From: Callaeas wilsoni
Lineage: Eukaryota > Chordata > Aves > Passeriformes > Callaeidae
Length of the DNA: 64,000 bases
Direction of reading: 5' to 3'
Assembly: GCA_013398955.1 (NCBI GenBank)
Contig: VWPU01003186.1
Coordinates: forward strand, 1-64,000
The notes beneath the pieces were generated by a model. That model was given only the letters and a program-made list of their open reading frames with translations. It did not search any database and had not been told where the DNA came from. Of the stretch, positions 1 through 37,300 are shown piece after piece (within the stretch, counting starts at the first letter, position 1; each line of letters opens with the position of its first letter). Made by a program: the position numbers and the translations under genes.

Positions 1-311
1 GGGGGCTCGGCGGCGGCACCGGCGGGGACGCGGCCGCGGACAGGGAGCCGCGCGGGGCGCGGAACAAAGCGCGGAGGCGCGGCGGGGGCAGATGACAGCC
101 TGGCCAGCGGGCTCCCCGCCCGTCCGCCCGCCTCGCCCCGGCGGGGGCATCCCGCGCTCCTACCTGACCATGACCCCGCGCCGGTCCCCGCTGGGCCACC
201 CCGGCGATTCCCGCTGAAGGGACCGGCTCCTTTCCGACCTCCGCCGCTCCCTGTCTTCTCCGCCTACTCGCTGCTGAGGCTGCCGCCTCTCCCCGGAGCC
301 CCGCCGGAGTG

Positions 312-25056
<24,745 letters not shown>

Positions 25057-26620
25057 TGCTTTCTGTGAAGTTCTCATCATTGCTGAACAAAGAGAGGGGT
25101 GGCAAGGAATGCAATTACAGGGATTCTTCTCTCCAGCTCCCCATATTTCCAAGCAGACACACCTTCCATTCCTGACATTTAGTTATTTTTTTAAACGAGG
25201 AAAATCTCAATGTGATTGACACATAAAAACCTTTTCTTCCCTTCCCCCATGGACATATATTTTGGATTTTCATTGCTCTGGGCAACATGTGATGTGCTTG
25301 GAGAGATCTGGATTGGTAAATAATTTCTAAATCTTTTTAATACAAAGTCTTGGCTGTGGATACAAACTCTTCTGGTACTGGGGATGTGGCTGATGAGACA
25401 GGCTTGGTGTAGGGAGCAGCTTTGTGGCTAGAATTCATCTTGGCAGAATGGATGTTGCTCTGTGGACATGGCCCCCTTTGACAGAATATATGAATATAAG
25501 ATGGTTTAAAATGAAGATGTGGCTTTGCAAATCTAGATTGCACTAGTATTGTGATTGTGGCCGATGCAGAGGATCAGGCCGTGTTCGATACAGACGGTAC
25601 TGAGATGAAAGGTGTGCTGTGTAACCAGATCCTCAATAGCACCTTGATACAAAGTTGTAGGTTTGATGGATATGAGCTGCGTTCTGTGGGCCCGGGCTGT
25701 GCTGCCGGTGTGGCTCTGTGGGCATGGCTCTGCTGTGGCATGGAAGAATGGATGCAGATACGAATCTAACCCTGCTCTCAGATATTTATGCTTTGGTCTC
25801 TTTCATTTATTTGTTTCTCTCTTTGACATTTCTACCTTCCCAGGAGCTGGCAAGAGTGGCGTGTCCTTTTGGCAGCAGGCACTGGAAAGTCAGTGGAAAG
25901 GACATTTTTGGCTACGGAGGTAGTCATAAAAAGCTGACTCTTGCAGGGGGCTTGAGAACATGTCCATCTTGGTGCTGCTGCTGTGCACTTCTGTCTTTTC
26001 CTTGCCAGCAGAATGGGGAGACCCAGAGAGTAGGCAGCAGATCCAGGAACAGTGTGTACAGCTATGAGATTGCAGATACCTAGTTTACATTAGAGTTTTC
26101 AGTTTTTGCGCTTTTTTTAAACCTTTTTATATGCTGGATAAGTGTTCATAACAAAGCAGTTAGTAATGGGAAAGGCCTGTACTCCAGTCACGGCTTAACA
26201 GAAATACTGCACCTTTCCCATTTCTGCCACTCCTGCAGTGCCAAATATAGCTGGAGGAAAAGGGGTGAGAGGAAATTTTCTCCTTTTATTTGTCTTCTTC
26301 TTCTTCCTGCCTATGTTTTCTTCTTTTGTTTTCCTACCCCCAAGCAGTGTAAATAATGCTCAGTACTTGGTCTGTTTGTTTTTCCGTCCCATCTCTTTTT
26401 TAGGTGTGGAGAAAGCTGATTTCAGGAGTTTTCCCTATTTGTACGGGTTATATATATTTTGTTAAAAAAAATCATGATTCTCTGATTAGGGGGAATTTTG
26501 TCTCTTGCAATTCTTCGACTTTTTTTTTTTTACAGACCTCCTTTCAGGAGGGAGAGGTTTTGAAAGGAAATTGTTTCCTTTTGGCTCTCACCAGAAAATA
26601 AACAGGGACAAAAGCAAAAA
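25057..26620 (+). other. FAM131B: FAM131B 3' UTR (minimum extent)
   Basis: Non-coding sequence directly after the FAM131B stop, reaching at least to the first canonical AATAAA at 26597-26602. A longer form could end after the second signal at 26983. No coding or repeat structure was recognised inside it. Extent is inferred from the signals only. Confidence 0.55.
26597..26602 (+). other. FAM131B: poly(A) signal candidate for FAM131B
   Basis: AATAAA on the sense strand, 1.54 kb past the stop and the first canonical hexamer after it. The A-rich context downstream leaves the cleavage site uncertain. Confidence 0.5.
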
Positions 26621-26982
26621 TTGTATAAGGTTATTGATTTTGCTGGAGCACTGAACAGAACCAGCAGAGATTACCCAAGTGCTGAGTTTTAGTTGCAAGA
26701 CCTCTTGCAAGGAAGCATCAGCAAAGCTATGGGTGTAATCAGATGCTGGATCTCATGAGCTAGAGAAAGGAATTTGCCTGGACACTGCCATACTGTTCCA
26801 GGAGCAACTCTTTCTCACTTACTCTGACTCATATTTGCTCTGTTTAATTCATGATACATTTGTCTCTTCTTTGCCTCCTCTTCAAGCTTGGTGTGTTTTT
26901 TGGATGACAGGAGAGTGATACATGCTCCTTTCCTGCTTCAGGTTTAGTTCCTGCATATTTTCAGGGAAGAATGTCTAAGGAG

Positions 26983-26988
26983 AATAAA
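26983..26988 (+). other. FAM131B: second poly(A) signal candidate for FAM131B
   Basis: AATAAA inside AGAATAAAATGTG. It is an alternative distal signal about 390 bases after the first. Confidence 0.4.
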
Positions 26989-29900
26989 ATGTGACTGAAA
27001 GAATATCATCAAGTCTCAGAGTTTAGACAGCTCCTGGCAAGCAAAGCAAATGATGTCCAGCATTGTGAAAAGTAGGAATGAGACTCTCAGGAAGAACTTT
27101 ACCCCACTCAGCTTTTTCCCACTGAAACAGGCAGCTGCATAAAGAGGGACTCCTTTTTCAATACCCAAGTCTTTCCAGCCAAGTCCACTTCAAGCAGATC
27201 TGTCTTCCCTCTCCATTGCACCTCTAAATGAAAGACCTTAGGGATATTTAAGTAAGACTGGTGATTTGGTGTGGGTAAGCGAGAAAAGTTTCTGTGACCC
27301 ATCTTTTTTTATGCATTTGCCTGGTCTTGCTCATGTCTCTCTAAGGAGGTAGCTCTTCTCCTGAATGATGACCTTTCAATATCTCTTCAAAGATGTTTAC
27401 ACTTTCAGGTACTAACCTCCCCCGAGAAGCAGAGCTTGATAAAATGATCTCCTATAGTTCTTGCAGGGCCCGTGGTAGCTCATTGTCCTGAACTGGCTTG
27501 GCTCTAGCTGTGGAGCAGGGCCTGGGACATCACACTAGCCAGAAAAGGGAGATTGGGCAAGTGCCAAGAGCACCTCAGCTGATGAGTAAATGAGTAAGTT
27601 TAAAGCTGTTTTTCTTTCTTTTTTAAAAGGTCTTCAGGGAAACAAAAATGGTGGGGTGTTGTCCTTGGTGGGAGATTTGGGTGGCTTGTTGTTTCTTTCT
27701 CCAAACCATTTTGTTCCCATGTGCCTCTCCAGGACCAATCTGGATGTTTACCATAACTTTCAGAGTAGCTTCTAATGATCCCTCTGTGTTGTTTACAGGA
27801 CTGGGACAAGTGGGTCAACTTGTCCAGGGCTTCTTTTTCTTTAATATGGACATGTGGTACATTTACTAAGATGTCTGATTGATGTCTAAAAGATATACCT
27901 TATCTCCATGGAAGGCAGTGACAGGGAATTATCTACATGGGGAAAAGTGTCAAAAAATTGACCTTACAGAAAATTCTGTGGAGTCTAATAGGAAGAGAAA
28001 ACCTATCTGTAGATTCTTCTAGCCTCTGTGGAATTGGGATAGAGAATTATACCCTGCTGTATAGTTCCATCACCTGCTGTCTAGAAACCTGTAGATAGCC
28101 TCATTCTCTGTGAATACAGACTGGTTTGAACAGTACTCTCTGTAAAAACTTTCCAGCTTACTAAATTCTGTGAATTTTTTTTCTTAAGTGTCGTAACTTT
28201 CTATGAATAATAAAATTTCAGCCTTTTCCTGAAAGAAAGAAAAAGGCTGTTTTCCATACCTCTCAACAATCCAAAAGAGCTATTTGCTAGGAGTTTGACC
28301 AGAGAGAGCAGGTTTGCCTGTCCATACTTGCCACCTGAGTGAGCAGCCTGAGCTGAACTGGAAAGGCAGTTTGAATCTCTTTGAAAGTGAAAAATTGTTT
28401 GTATAATCTGGCCTTTTCTTATGTAACAGGCCTGCTGCCTGGGTGTATCCAATACCAGAGAGAGAGACCTGGAACCTACTGTACGTTTCCCAGAAAAGCT
28501 GTTATTATATAGATACACCTATTCAAGCATATGGGAGGCACAGGTGCTCTGTGAGCAAAATTTGGCCTGCAGTCCCTTTATCCTGGTGAGGAGGGATGAG
28601 TTGGAGAGAGTCCAGCCAAATAGTCAGAGCCCAAATTGTGTTTGTGAGGCTGTAAATAAGAAGGGAGGGTAAGCTCAGTATCCCTGATCTGCAGTTACTA
28701 AGAAACTAAGCTCTGCTGTTTGTTTCCACAAACCCTTTATAAAGCAAAGCTGCACTACAGAAAATTTTGGATATTCTTGAAGTAGTGGAGGTAGAAGATT
28801 CCCATCTTTCCCCCAAGTCTTTGTCTTCAGTAGGAACTTGTTGAAATTACTGTGCTAAACATGAAAGAAGGCTTAAACAGAAGTGACCCTAATTTAAAAT
28901 CTTCCACTGCAAGAAAATTCTCTCTTTTTCCTTTTCCCATGATTGCTCATACCTGATTAGTTATACTATTTCATAAGTTTTTCTTTTATATAAATCTGAA
29001 GCTTTCTTTACAAGCCTTCTGGGTTCTCTTCAATTCCATTACCTTAGGCTCTGGGACAGAGAAGTTAATCTGCTTCTTTCAGTTTCTGTGCCTCTAAATC
29101 ATCATCTTCTTTTGGAAAGCTGCTGACAAGTCATCCACTTGCTTTCCCTCTTAAAAAATTGTAACATCACCTTTCAGGACAGGCTTGCAGCAGAGAACAG
29201 AGTTTAGCCATACTTCTAAGCTGATCCAGTGGTGAGCTGCTTTGAAGGAGGAGGAGCTCTGCTCGGACCATGCTCAGCTCCCACAACCCTTGGGCAGGTG
29301 CTGATGCACACCTGACCCACACCAAGTGGGGGACTTTTACCCTGCTATAGAAGTGAAGAGCCAGGAGCTGTGAGCAGAGGGAGAGAGAGAGTGCTGTTCT
29401 CAGCAGCTGGCCTTCCTTTATATCAGGTTAGAGAAACTGGGAAAGTGCACTTTGAAATGGCATCTTCGTGATGAGTCTAAGCTGCACAAAGGAGCTGTCC
29501 TGCCTCCTCTCTTCCACCACCACCAGCTCTGTACTTCTACTGCCTAAAAAGCACCAGCACTAACACTCATTTGGCTGCTCAGGAAATGGCCCCATTGAAA
29601 ACTAACCCAGTCCCCTACCTAAAGAAAGGTTTCAGTGGGATGAGCTCTTCATATTGCTTCTCTTGGTGAGGCAGGCATCACTGAGGGCTGGTGAAACGTG
29701 TAGATGGTCATGTGGAAGACTGGTTGCAGATGCAACTTAAATTGGCTTAAGCTGATTGTGATATGTCAGTCTGAAAAGAATAAGCCCCGCTGGGGTACCG
29801 GGAAGGACATATTCCCCGTTTTCTTCCTTAGTATTTTCCTTGGAATTTCTAATATGCTCTTACTTGATTTGGTCTTTGTTATTTATGCCCTCACTGTTTA

Positions 29901-30545
29901 TATGTTGTTTCCCTCACTGTTCCTTCCCACAGGCGCCTTTGAGGTAAACACTGGAAATTGGGCAGGAGGACATGAGTAATTTGATATATGCATGAAATTA
30001 ATAAAATTAACATGCACAAATTGTGTATGCACTCAGTGATTACACTCCATGGCAGCTAAAGATACTGATAAGTCTTATCCTGTAATTGCAAGAGGAGAGA
30101 CTTGTTCAAGAGCGAAGCATAGCTGTTGGAAGTGATGTTTATCCCTGTTTTCAGGCCAGTTCCAGTCTAGTGTGAGATCCAGAAGAGTACTTCACACCTA
30201 GGCACAGTCTGTGCATGCTGTACTGTACAGCAACAGTGAAAATATTAAGCTGTAGCCTCGGAGAAGAGAACTGGAGAACGAAACTCGTCTCTTCGTTTGA
30301 CGGGCGTAGGAGGTATGGTGGTGAGGCAAGCCAATGTGCAATGGTACAGGCTTGTGGACAACTATGTGTGCCAGAGAGGGAAAGGCTTGGAAAAAGGTCA
30401 AGAAAAGCTTGATGTCTTTTGTTTACACAACACAGGTAAGAAGCTTCATGGCAGACTCCCCGGCAGAGTGGACTGAGGTGTAGAATTGCTGTACAAGCTG
30501 TAGGTCCAGATTGTTGCTTGCAGTACTCCTTAGTCCAAGCCACAC

Positions 30546-30567
30546 TTTTTTTTTTTTTAAAAAAAAA
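30546..30567. repeat. T13-A9 homopolymer junction
   Basis: Thirteen T directly followed by nine A, a self-complementary run that could form a hairpin or be length-unstable. No link to a transposon end was found. Confidence 0.7.
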
Positions 30568-31749
30568 GACAGTGATAGGAAATAGAGCTCCCTGAATTTG
30601 GGTACCTGCTAGCTTCTTTTTCATTGTCTTCAAAGAACAGCTCACAGTGTGCTTATTTCTTCAGGGAAATCATATGAGAAATACACCAAATAAGAACTTA
30701 CTCCTTGCCCAAATGAAGTTAATGTGGGTTCTGATCTCGCTGGAAGCCCAAAATACTTAAATTCAGCTTGGTTTGCCTTAACTGTTGTATCGATAACTGC
30801 CTAGAAGGAGAAGCAAACTCAGATAATCTGCCTCTAAATGCTATAAAAAGCAGAGCAACATTGGCAAAGTCTAAGCTCTTCCTTCTGATTTCTCCCAGGT
30901 GGATTTTCCAGTGTTCCTTGTTCAGACAACTCTGGCATATCTTTTTACGTGAGTGTTTGACTTTTTCTAAACGAAAAAAAGAAAAGAAAGGAAAGAAAAA
31001 AAACTAATTACAATACAGAGATTATCAGCATCTTACAACTAGAAAAATGTAAATAAGTAATACTTTCATCTTTGATTTTCCTCCCCTGTAGCAATCTGAC
31101 AGGGAAAGATTTCTATGCCATGGCTCAGGGAAAGGAAAAATAAACAGGGAAAATGTGAGTAAAATAGTGCCTATTAGAACTAAATGTATGTGTAGGACAG
31201 CCTACAGTCATTAAAGCACAGTCTCAAACATGATTGCAAGCTGTAAAGTCAGTGTCAGGTGCCTGTTTTGTACCCTAGGCTTTTCCCAGGCTAAGTAGTA
31301 GTGAAGCAGTGCAGAAGCAGAAGAGCTGGACTTCTGTGCCAGAACAGTGTCTCTCTCTGTCTCTGAATATGCCATGGAGCCTGGGGACACTGTGCTCTCT
31401 CAGCAGCACAACCAGCTCCATGGATTGACTGGGGTAAGGCATGAGGGTTATTATGTTAACAAATGGACGTGGAAGACCTGCACTTGGAACATCAGGGTCT
31501 ATTTATGTCCTTGCACTGACATTTTTCCCCAGCATAGGCAGATCAAAGTGTTATTTTTTTCTTGGAAATGAAGAGAAGCTCTATGATCGTCAGTGTTGGT
31601 CTGCACACAAGAAAAGAAATATGTGGTGTATTTTTCCAGTGCAGATACACATTGTTGGAAGAGGAAAAATTTAGTCAGGCTGTGATTCTGAGAAAGAGCA
31701 TGTTTACTAAAACTGTAAAGACTTCTTCAAGAATGTTCTCAGTGCAGAT

Positions 31750-31840
31750 ACCACAGAATCACAGAATGGTTGTAAGGGACCTCAAAGATCATCAAGTCCA
31801 ACCCCTCTGCCATGGGCAGGACTTACCTACTGATGTGCAG
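31750..31840 (-). mobile_element. CR1 LINE 3' end (minus orientation)
   Basis: Reads CAGAATCACAGAATGGTTGT, AAGGGACCTCAAAGATCATC, AAGTCCAACCCCTCTGCCAT, GGGCAGG. This is the reverse complement of the CR1 3' end, so the element runs on the minus strand. The right part may extend further but becomes unrecognisable. Confidence 0.85.
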
Positions 31841-34107
31841 TAGCTGCTGTCTTCTAGGAAGAGAGGGGTTGCAGTGTTCTGTGGAAAGGATGTTCCTGCT
31901 AGGATCTTCCTCATCTCCTTCAGCTGGGGACATTTTAAATGCCCTCTGAAACCTAGTCTTGTTTTTGCTTTCCCATAAGGGACCAAATGTCCATGCTTGC
32001 AAGACAAAAACATCTAAAAAGGCTTTTCTCCATTATGGAAACAAGTGCATCAAGATTTGCTTCTAATAAGATAAAGGCATGTAGTCCAGATTCCTTGGCC
32101 TTCTGGATTCATTTTCATCGGGCATGGAAATCTAGTCATGATTGCATTGGAGGCCAAAAGGTTAAGAACCCTCTTCCAGAGCTCTGCTATGTTCCCGTGA
32201 GGCGAGTGTAGGTGGACTTCCCTTCTTTTCAGATACTGCATGCTTGAGCAACGTAGTAAGCCAAAACCTCTTTCACAGGTATATATTCTTGTTTGGCTTT
32301 AACTTTTCTTCTCTGATTTGTGGATGTTGTGCATGACTGGAGGTCTCTGAGAATCCCTACACTATAAAATTTGAACTCAAAAGTAATTTTACAGGGAACA
32401 GGATTTCTCTTGTTTCAGCTCTTTTCAGACGTGGGTGGGTACAGGCAGAGGATTTGGGAGGTATGAGGGTGGTGGATGGGGTGGCATGCAGAATGGATTC
32501 CTGAAGCATGTGTAAAAATAACTAAAGGCTTGGGTCTTCAAATGTTGTATTCTCAGTATCTGAAACTACTTTAGCATAAGCGTATGGGACAACGGAGGTT
32601 GCTGCAAAGCAATTTTCAAGGGCTTCCCCCGAGCCTGTACGTGTTTTCTGTAGCGAGGAGGCTGCATGGTGATTATATGTATTCTTTCAAGCTAGTGTTT
32701 ACAGAGGTGCATTGACATTTGGGGAGAAAGTACTGAATGGAAGTAAAACAAAAAGGGAAAGGGACCCACTATTGAAAGCTTTCATCCTTACATTGTCCCA
32801 CACTAGCCCTTAATAACTAAAATGAGTCTGATTTGCCTTTGGTCTTCCAGCTCCAAAACATGTTTGCCTGAAAATTTTTGTTGGATATACTTCGCATGTT
32901 TTGATAATGTGACTTACGAGATAACACTTCTACAAAGCTATATATAAATACACACATGTGCAACCACCTACATACATGTGCACACATTACATATAGATTT
33001 AGAGAACTGTATGGCACTACACACCTCCATGCCTGTATGTGGCAGCAACCACAGTAAAGGAGGGGAGGTAGCTCAAAATAGCATGTACAGTCCTTTATGG
33101 AGTTGTTATTAAACAGAATGTGGTCTTGCCGTCCTGGCTGGTGGAAGTGTTTTATTTCTGTGGGACTGGTTCCAGGGGAGTTGCGTCTGAGGAAGGAGGA
33201 TCCTAGGAAGAGGGGGTGGGTTTCAAGGAGATAGTCTGATGGAGCACATTGAAAAGGATCCATGGTGGCTTGGAGAAGCACCCCAGAGTAGGAAGTATCT
33301 GATTTCTCATTAAGAAAGAACATCACATGTTTGACTATACAGGGCTAAAATCTGATGTGTGTCTGTGACTACCAGGACATGAATCCCAGGCCAGATTTGA
33401 GAATAGAAATCATCACATCAACAGAATCCTCTAGTTCAGCACAGTTTTCCTGTCCTACTGAATAAGCATTTTCCAGGTGATACATACAAGTTTTGTTCCA
33501 ATACTGATGAGATGCAGACACATCTGGCACACAGTTGGACAGAAATTTCACAACAGCCTGTTGGGACAGGACACAGAGATGTATCTGATGCTTAGGTTCT
33601 AAAAGGCACTGACATGGGATAGCACAACTCTGGGTTCACATTTCAGTTTTAAGTACTTCTCAGCCAGCTGTCCTCATAGCAGGTTGGGGAATTGGGCGAC
33701 CCAGAGGGAAAGAAACACCTCTGCAGTTCCAGCATTGTTGTGTCATCTGCTTCTGATGTAGGACATTAGGCAGGTCCGGTAGCTATTTGTTTGCCGTATG
33801 AGACTTAAATTCTAGCCATAAAAGGTACTATTTCCTTGTCAAGATACTTGTGTTTTTCAAACTCTGGTTCTTCCAGGAGCTAAGCAGTGTCTCTTGCCCT
33901 GCTTAAGGAGTAGCATATTTTACAACCAGGGCTATTAGACCAATCTTTGCTTTCTGTGTTCTATTTGAAGTTAATTTGCTTCTTTCCAGTTTACCTGCTT
34001 TTGCTACTGAATAGATTGCTACCCCACCACTCGGTATGTATGTCTGCATAACTATGTTAATGTAATTAATTGTGACTTGCATAAGACACACTTACTTAAG
34101 TCCTTTA

Positions 34108-34385
34108 GGTTTTTTGGTTGGTTGTTTTTTGAGGTTTCTTTTAATTTTATTTTTGTCAATCGTTGTAGGTCCCCCTTGTACTCTCTCCTGGTTTTGTGTG
34201 TGGTTTTCGGTTTTGGGGTTTTTCGGTTGGTTGGTGCTTTTTGTTGTTGTTGTTGTTTTTGGGAGAGGGGTTTGTTTGTTTGGAGGGGGGGTTTTTTGTT
34301 TTGGTTTTTGGTTTTCTTTGTGGCATTTTTTGGGGGGTTTTTGTTTGTTTTGTTTTTTGTTGTTGTTGTTGTGGTTTTTTTCCAA
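34108..34385. repeat. G/T-only low-complexity tract
   Basis: About 280 bases almost devoid of A and C on the plus strand, made of T runs, (TTG)n blocks and G runs up to seven or eight long. The minus strand is correspondingly A/C only. A short ordinary-composition island (about 34155-34195) interrupts it. The open frames crossing it on both strands are low-complexity artefacts (poly-Asn/Lys/Thr or poly-Phe/Val). Confidence 0.85.
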
Positions 34386-37300
34386 ATGGCCTCTAAACTG
34401 TCTCTACTTTCTTTTTGAAATGTAGTGTGTCAAATGAAATCAGTTATTCCACGTACGTTTAAGACTTGAGTCTCTGGGAAGACGAAATGTCCTGGAAGTC
34501 ATACCTTTGCATAGGAAAAATGTCTTTTTTTCTTAATTTCACATTACACTGCAAAGGTGGTGTCCAGCTGCTGAGTGCTTCACCTAAAATAACTCTTTTG
34601 TCATCATACTAGGCTAGACTTATCCCTCAGTTAAATTCATCTCCTCTGGATTTAGCTGCTTAGCCCCAGCACGAACCTCATTCTATGGTATCTGCCTGAG
34701 GCTCTCATCTCCACTTTCTGCCTATTTCTCTGTTTAGACTAGATGGCAAACCTGCCATATGTTTCTCTCATGTTACTGTTTTACAATTTCTCATCTGTTA
34801 CTTCTAAGTGATTAATGAAAACAGAAACTAAAAAGGGCATAAGAGCACTCTTGCTGCACACCTCACTGGATCTGCACTTTGCCAGCTGCAAGGGTATTTT
34901 CTACACGGTTCCTCAGACAGCCCCTATCTTCTGTGCCAGAGAAATTGCAAATTCGAGTTAAGCATAGGATTCTGTGACATGTTTGGTCATAATCCAGCCA
35001 TCTCAGCTCCCATTTCTTTTCACAGCCCATTTGCTTAAGTGCACTCTAGAAGTTTCAGGAGGGAAAGAAAAGCAGATTTTTTTTTTTCTTTCAAATGTAT
35101 TTCTCATAAACCTTCCATTACTGTCTTTTGCGTTTGTTTCTGTGTGGAAAAAACTGAAAAGCTTCTAACTTGAGTTTATGTGACTTTAATTCTGAATATA
35201 TCTCAGTATGCCTTGTAGCTTTGCCTTCTGTTCTTCAAACTGAACTAGCCATTCAGTAAATAGTCAGGTAGTAGCAGTGCTTAGATTGTTGTTCCTATAA
35301 AGCAGGCAATTCACATTTTCATTTCTCTACATGCTGTTTCCTTTATGAATTTACTACTGGACTTTTCCTCAGATGGATGTTGTCCTCCACATCAAGTGCA
35401 ATTCTTCAAGCTGGCTAAATACGTTTCAGTAACTGGTTTTACGACACAGCACAAGAAGTTTGCACTAGCAGCACACTAAAAAGGCTGGGATGGGAGCAAA
35501 TGCTCATTTGAAAACCAGTGCTTGAACTAGTAATAGGTTTGGGTGAGACTCTACCTCATTTAGTCATCACACTGATCCCAGCAGTGTCCACAGCAGTGTC
35601 TGTAGTTGTTTTTCTTAACATGAGGCTGCGCTGGGACTTGGTGACATCTAGCAAGCTGAGGGGAGGAGAGATGTGGCTCGAGGCACAGGAAACTGAGTTG
35701 GGGAGTTTTCTGCTACTGCACAGCCGTGATTTGGCAGAGGTGATGTTTGTGTATGTGTGTGAGTGCAGGGTTGTCCGTCCAGTGGCGGGGGGGACACGCA
35801 AGAACAGCCTGTGGCTCATGGTCAGGACCAGTTTAAGCTTGTCTCCCACAAACACAGCATTAAAAAGTTTCGCAGCACATGTCTTAAGACCCTAACCCTA
35901 ATGCTCAGGCATGGCTTTTATGTGTAAATTTTAATTATTCGTCTCTAATGTTGATTAAATTTTTATGCGAGCTGTGCCCAGATACCTGCTTATGTGGCCA
36001 TGGACAACTTAGTGCTTGCTGTGACCGTATTTTTAATAGTGTGTTTTTAATTATACCCTTCCTGGGTTTGGACAAATTTGGCAAAGAGGGATCTTTACTT
36101 GCTCTGCTGGTTATTACTGGTCTTGTACTCTTTGGCCACAAAAGACGCACTTCTATACAGTGTTTGCATAACTGGGGAGAAGCAGGATGTTATTTTTATG
36201 GACTCTATCTGTCTCTCTGTTTCTGCCCGTATTAACTGTTTTTGCCATAGGCTTAGAAAACTAGAAATATTTTAGTCTTAAATAATTTAGCAACCAAAAC
36301 CATTACTTTGTTGAGGCAAATTTTTCTTGTTGTTCAGTAGTTCATTTCCATGTGTTTTCTCCTTTATTCGGCTCATGGCCAATTCTCTTAGCCTGGTCGT
36401 ACCTACCTAAAGCCCTACTTGTTGTCTTACCAACCTTAAGTCTTCTCTATTTTTTCAATTCTTTACATTGATGCATTTAAAAGCAAGACTCTGCTTTCAC
36501 CCTTGAGTGCTGTGTGAAAGGAAGAGTTCAGTTTTTTTGCTAGATTTGGATTTCTGTCTGAATGGGAAGGCCTCATGGCTGATACAAAATCTGGGGACAT
36601 TTTGGGTTGGGGAAAAAATGATTTTTCCCTGTAGGTAATCAAGTCTGTGCTATTTGGATAGGATGGGAGATGCAGGTTTTAGAGTGACAGATCAGTGTGA
36701 GTTTGTTTGCTGGACAAAGGTTGCAAGTTTAAACTTTGAGAGGTGTAGCGGGACAGCCTGAGAGGGCACAAGCTTAAAGTTCCCTTGGCAAAAGTAGGTT
36801 TAGTATCATTTTACTGCACATTTTGCACCTATTAATGTACTTGGCATCAGCTCAGTGAAGATTTTCTTGATAAGATGGAAGTGGAAACCACTTCAGCCTT
36901 TGCAAACCACCTTTGCAGAGTGTTTTTGTCCCATTCTGACTCCCTATGCATTTTCATACATGAATACAGGTGAGAAAATGGTGCAGATGAATGCTGCTTG
37001 TGTTCCATGGGTGTAGGCAATACTTGGCATGGGTCTTGAGTAGTGTCTGCAAAGAGCAGCGGTTACACCCAGCTTTCAGGTCCCCCCCAGAGAGCAATCC
37101 AGCTCCTCACAGTAACCCAGGGACGGCAAAAGGCAATAGGAATGGAGAGATACCCGTGTGCACATATGTGGGCACATGCATGTTCTCTTGTAGTCTCAAG
37201 TGACGAGCCTCAAGAAGCTTTCCAGGTTAGCCAGTGTTTTGCTCCGAGCTCCCCAAGCCTCTCTGTGTGCATCATTCTTGTTCCAGCTTCATCTCCCCCA

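Noticed and set aside
30151..30645. 164-codon minus-strand open frame in the intergenic region
   Set aside because: Contains a poly-Lys run from an A tract and no recognisable domain; overlapping frames are equally open.
32817..33326. 169-codon minus-strand open frame in the intergenic region
   Set aside because: No domain, no splice or promoter support. Could be part of an unrecognised repeat, but evidence is lacking.
34077..34425. Long open frames (up to 117 codons) across the G/T tract on both strands
   Set aside because: Low-complexity translation of a stop-poor G/T sequence.
35889..35901. CCCTAACCCTAA, telomere-like
   Set aside because: Only two units; an interstitial telomeric repeat would need more.
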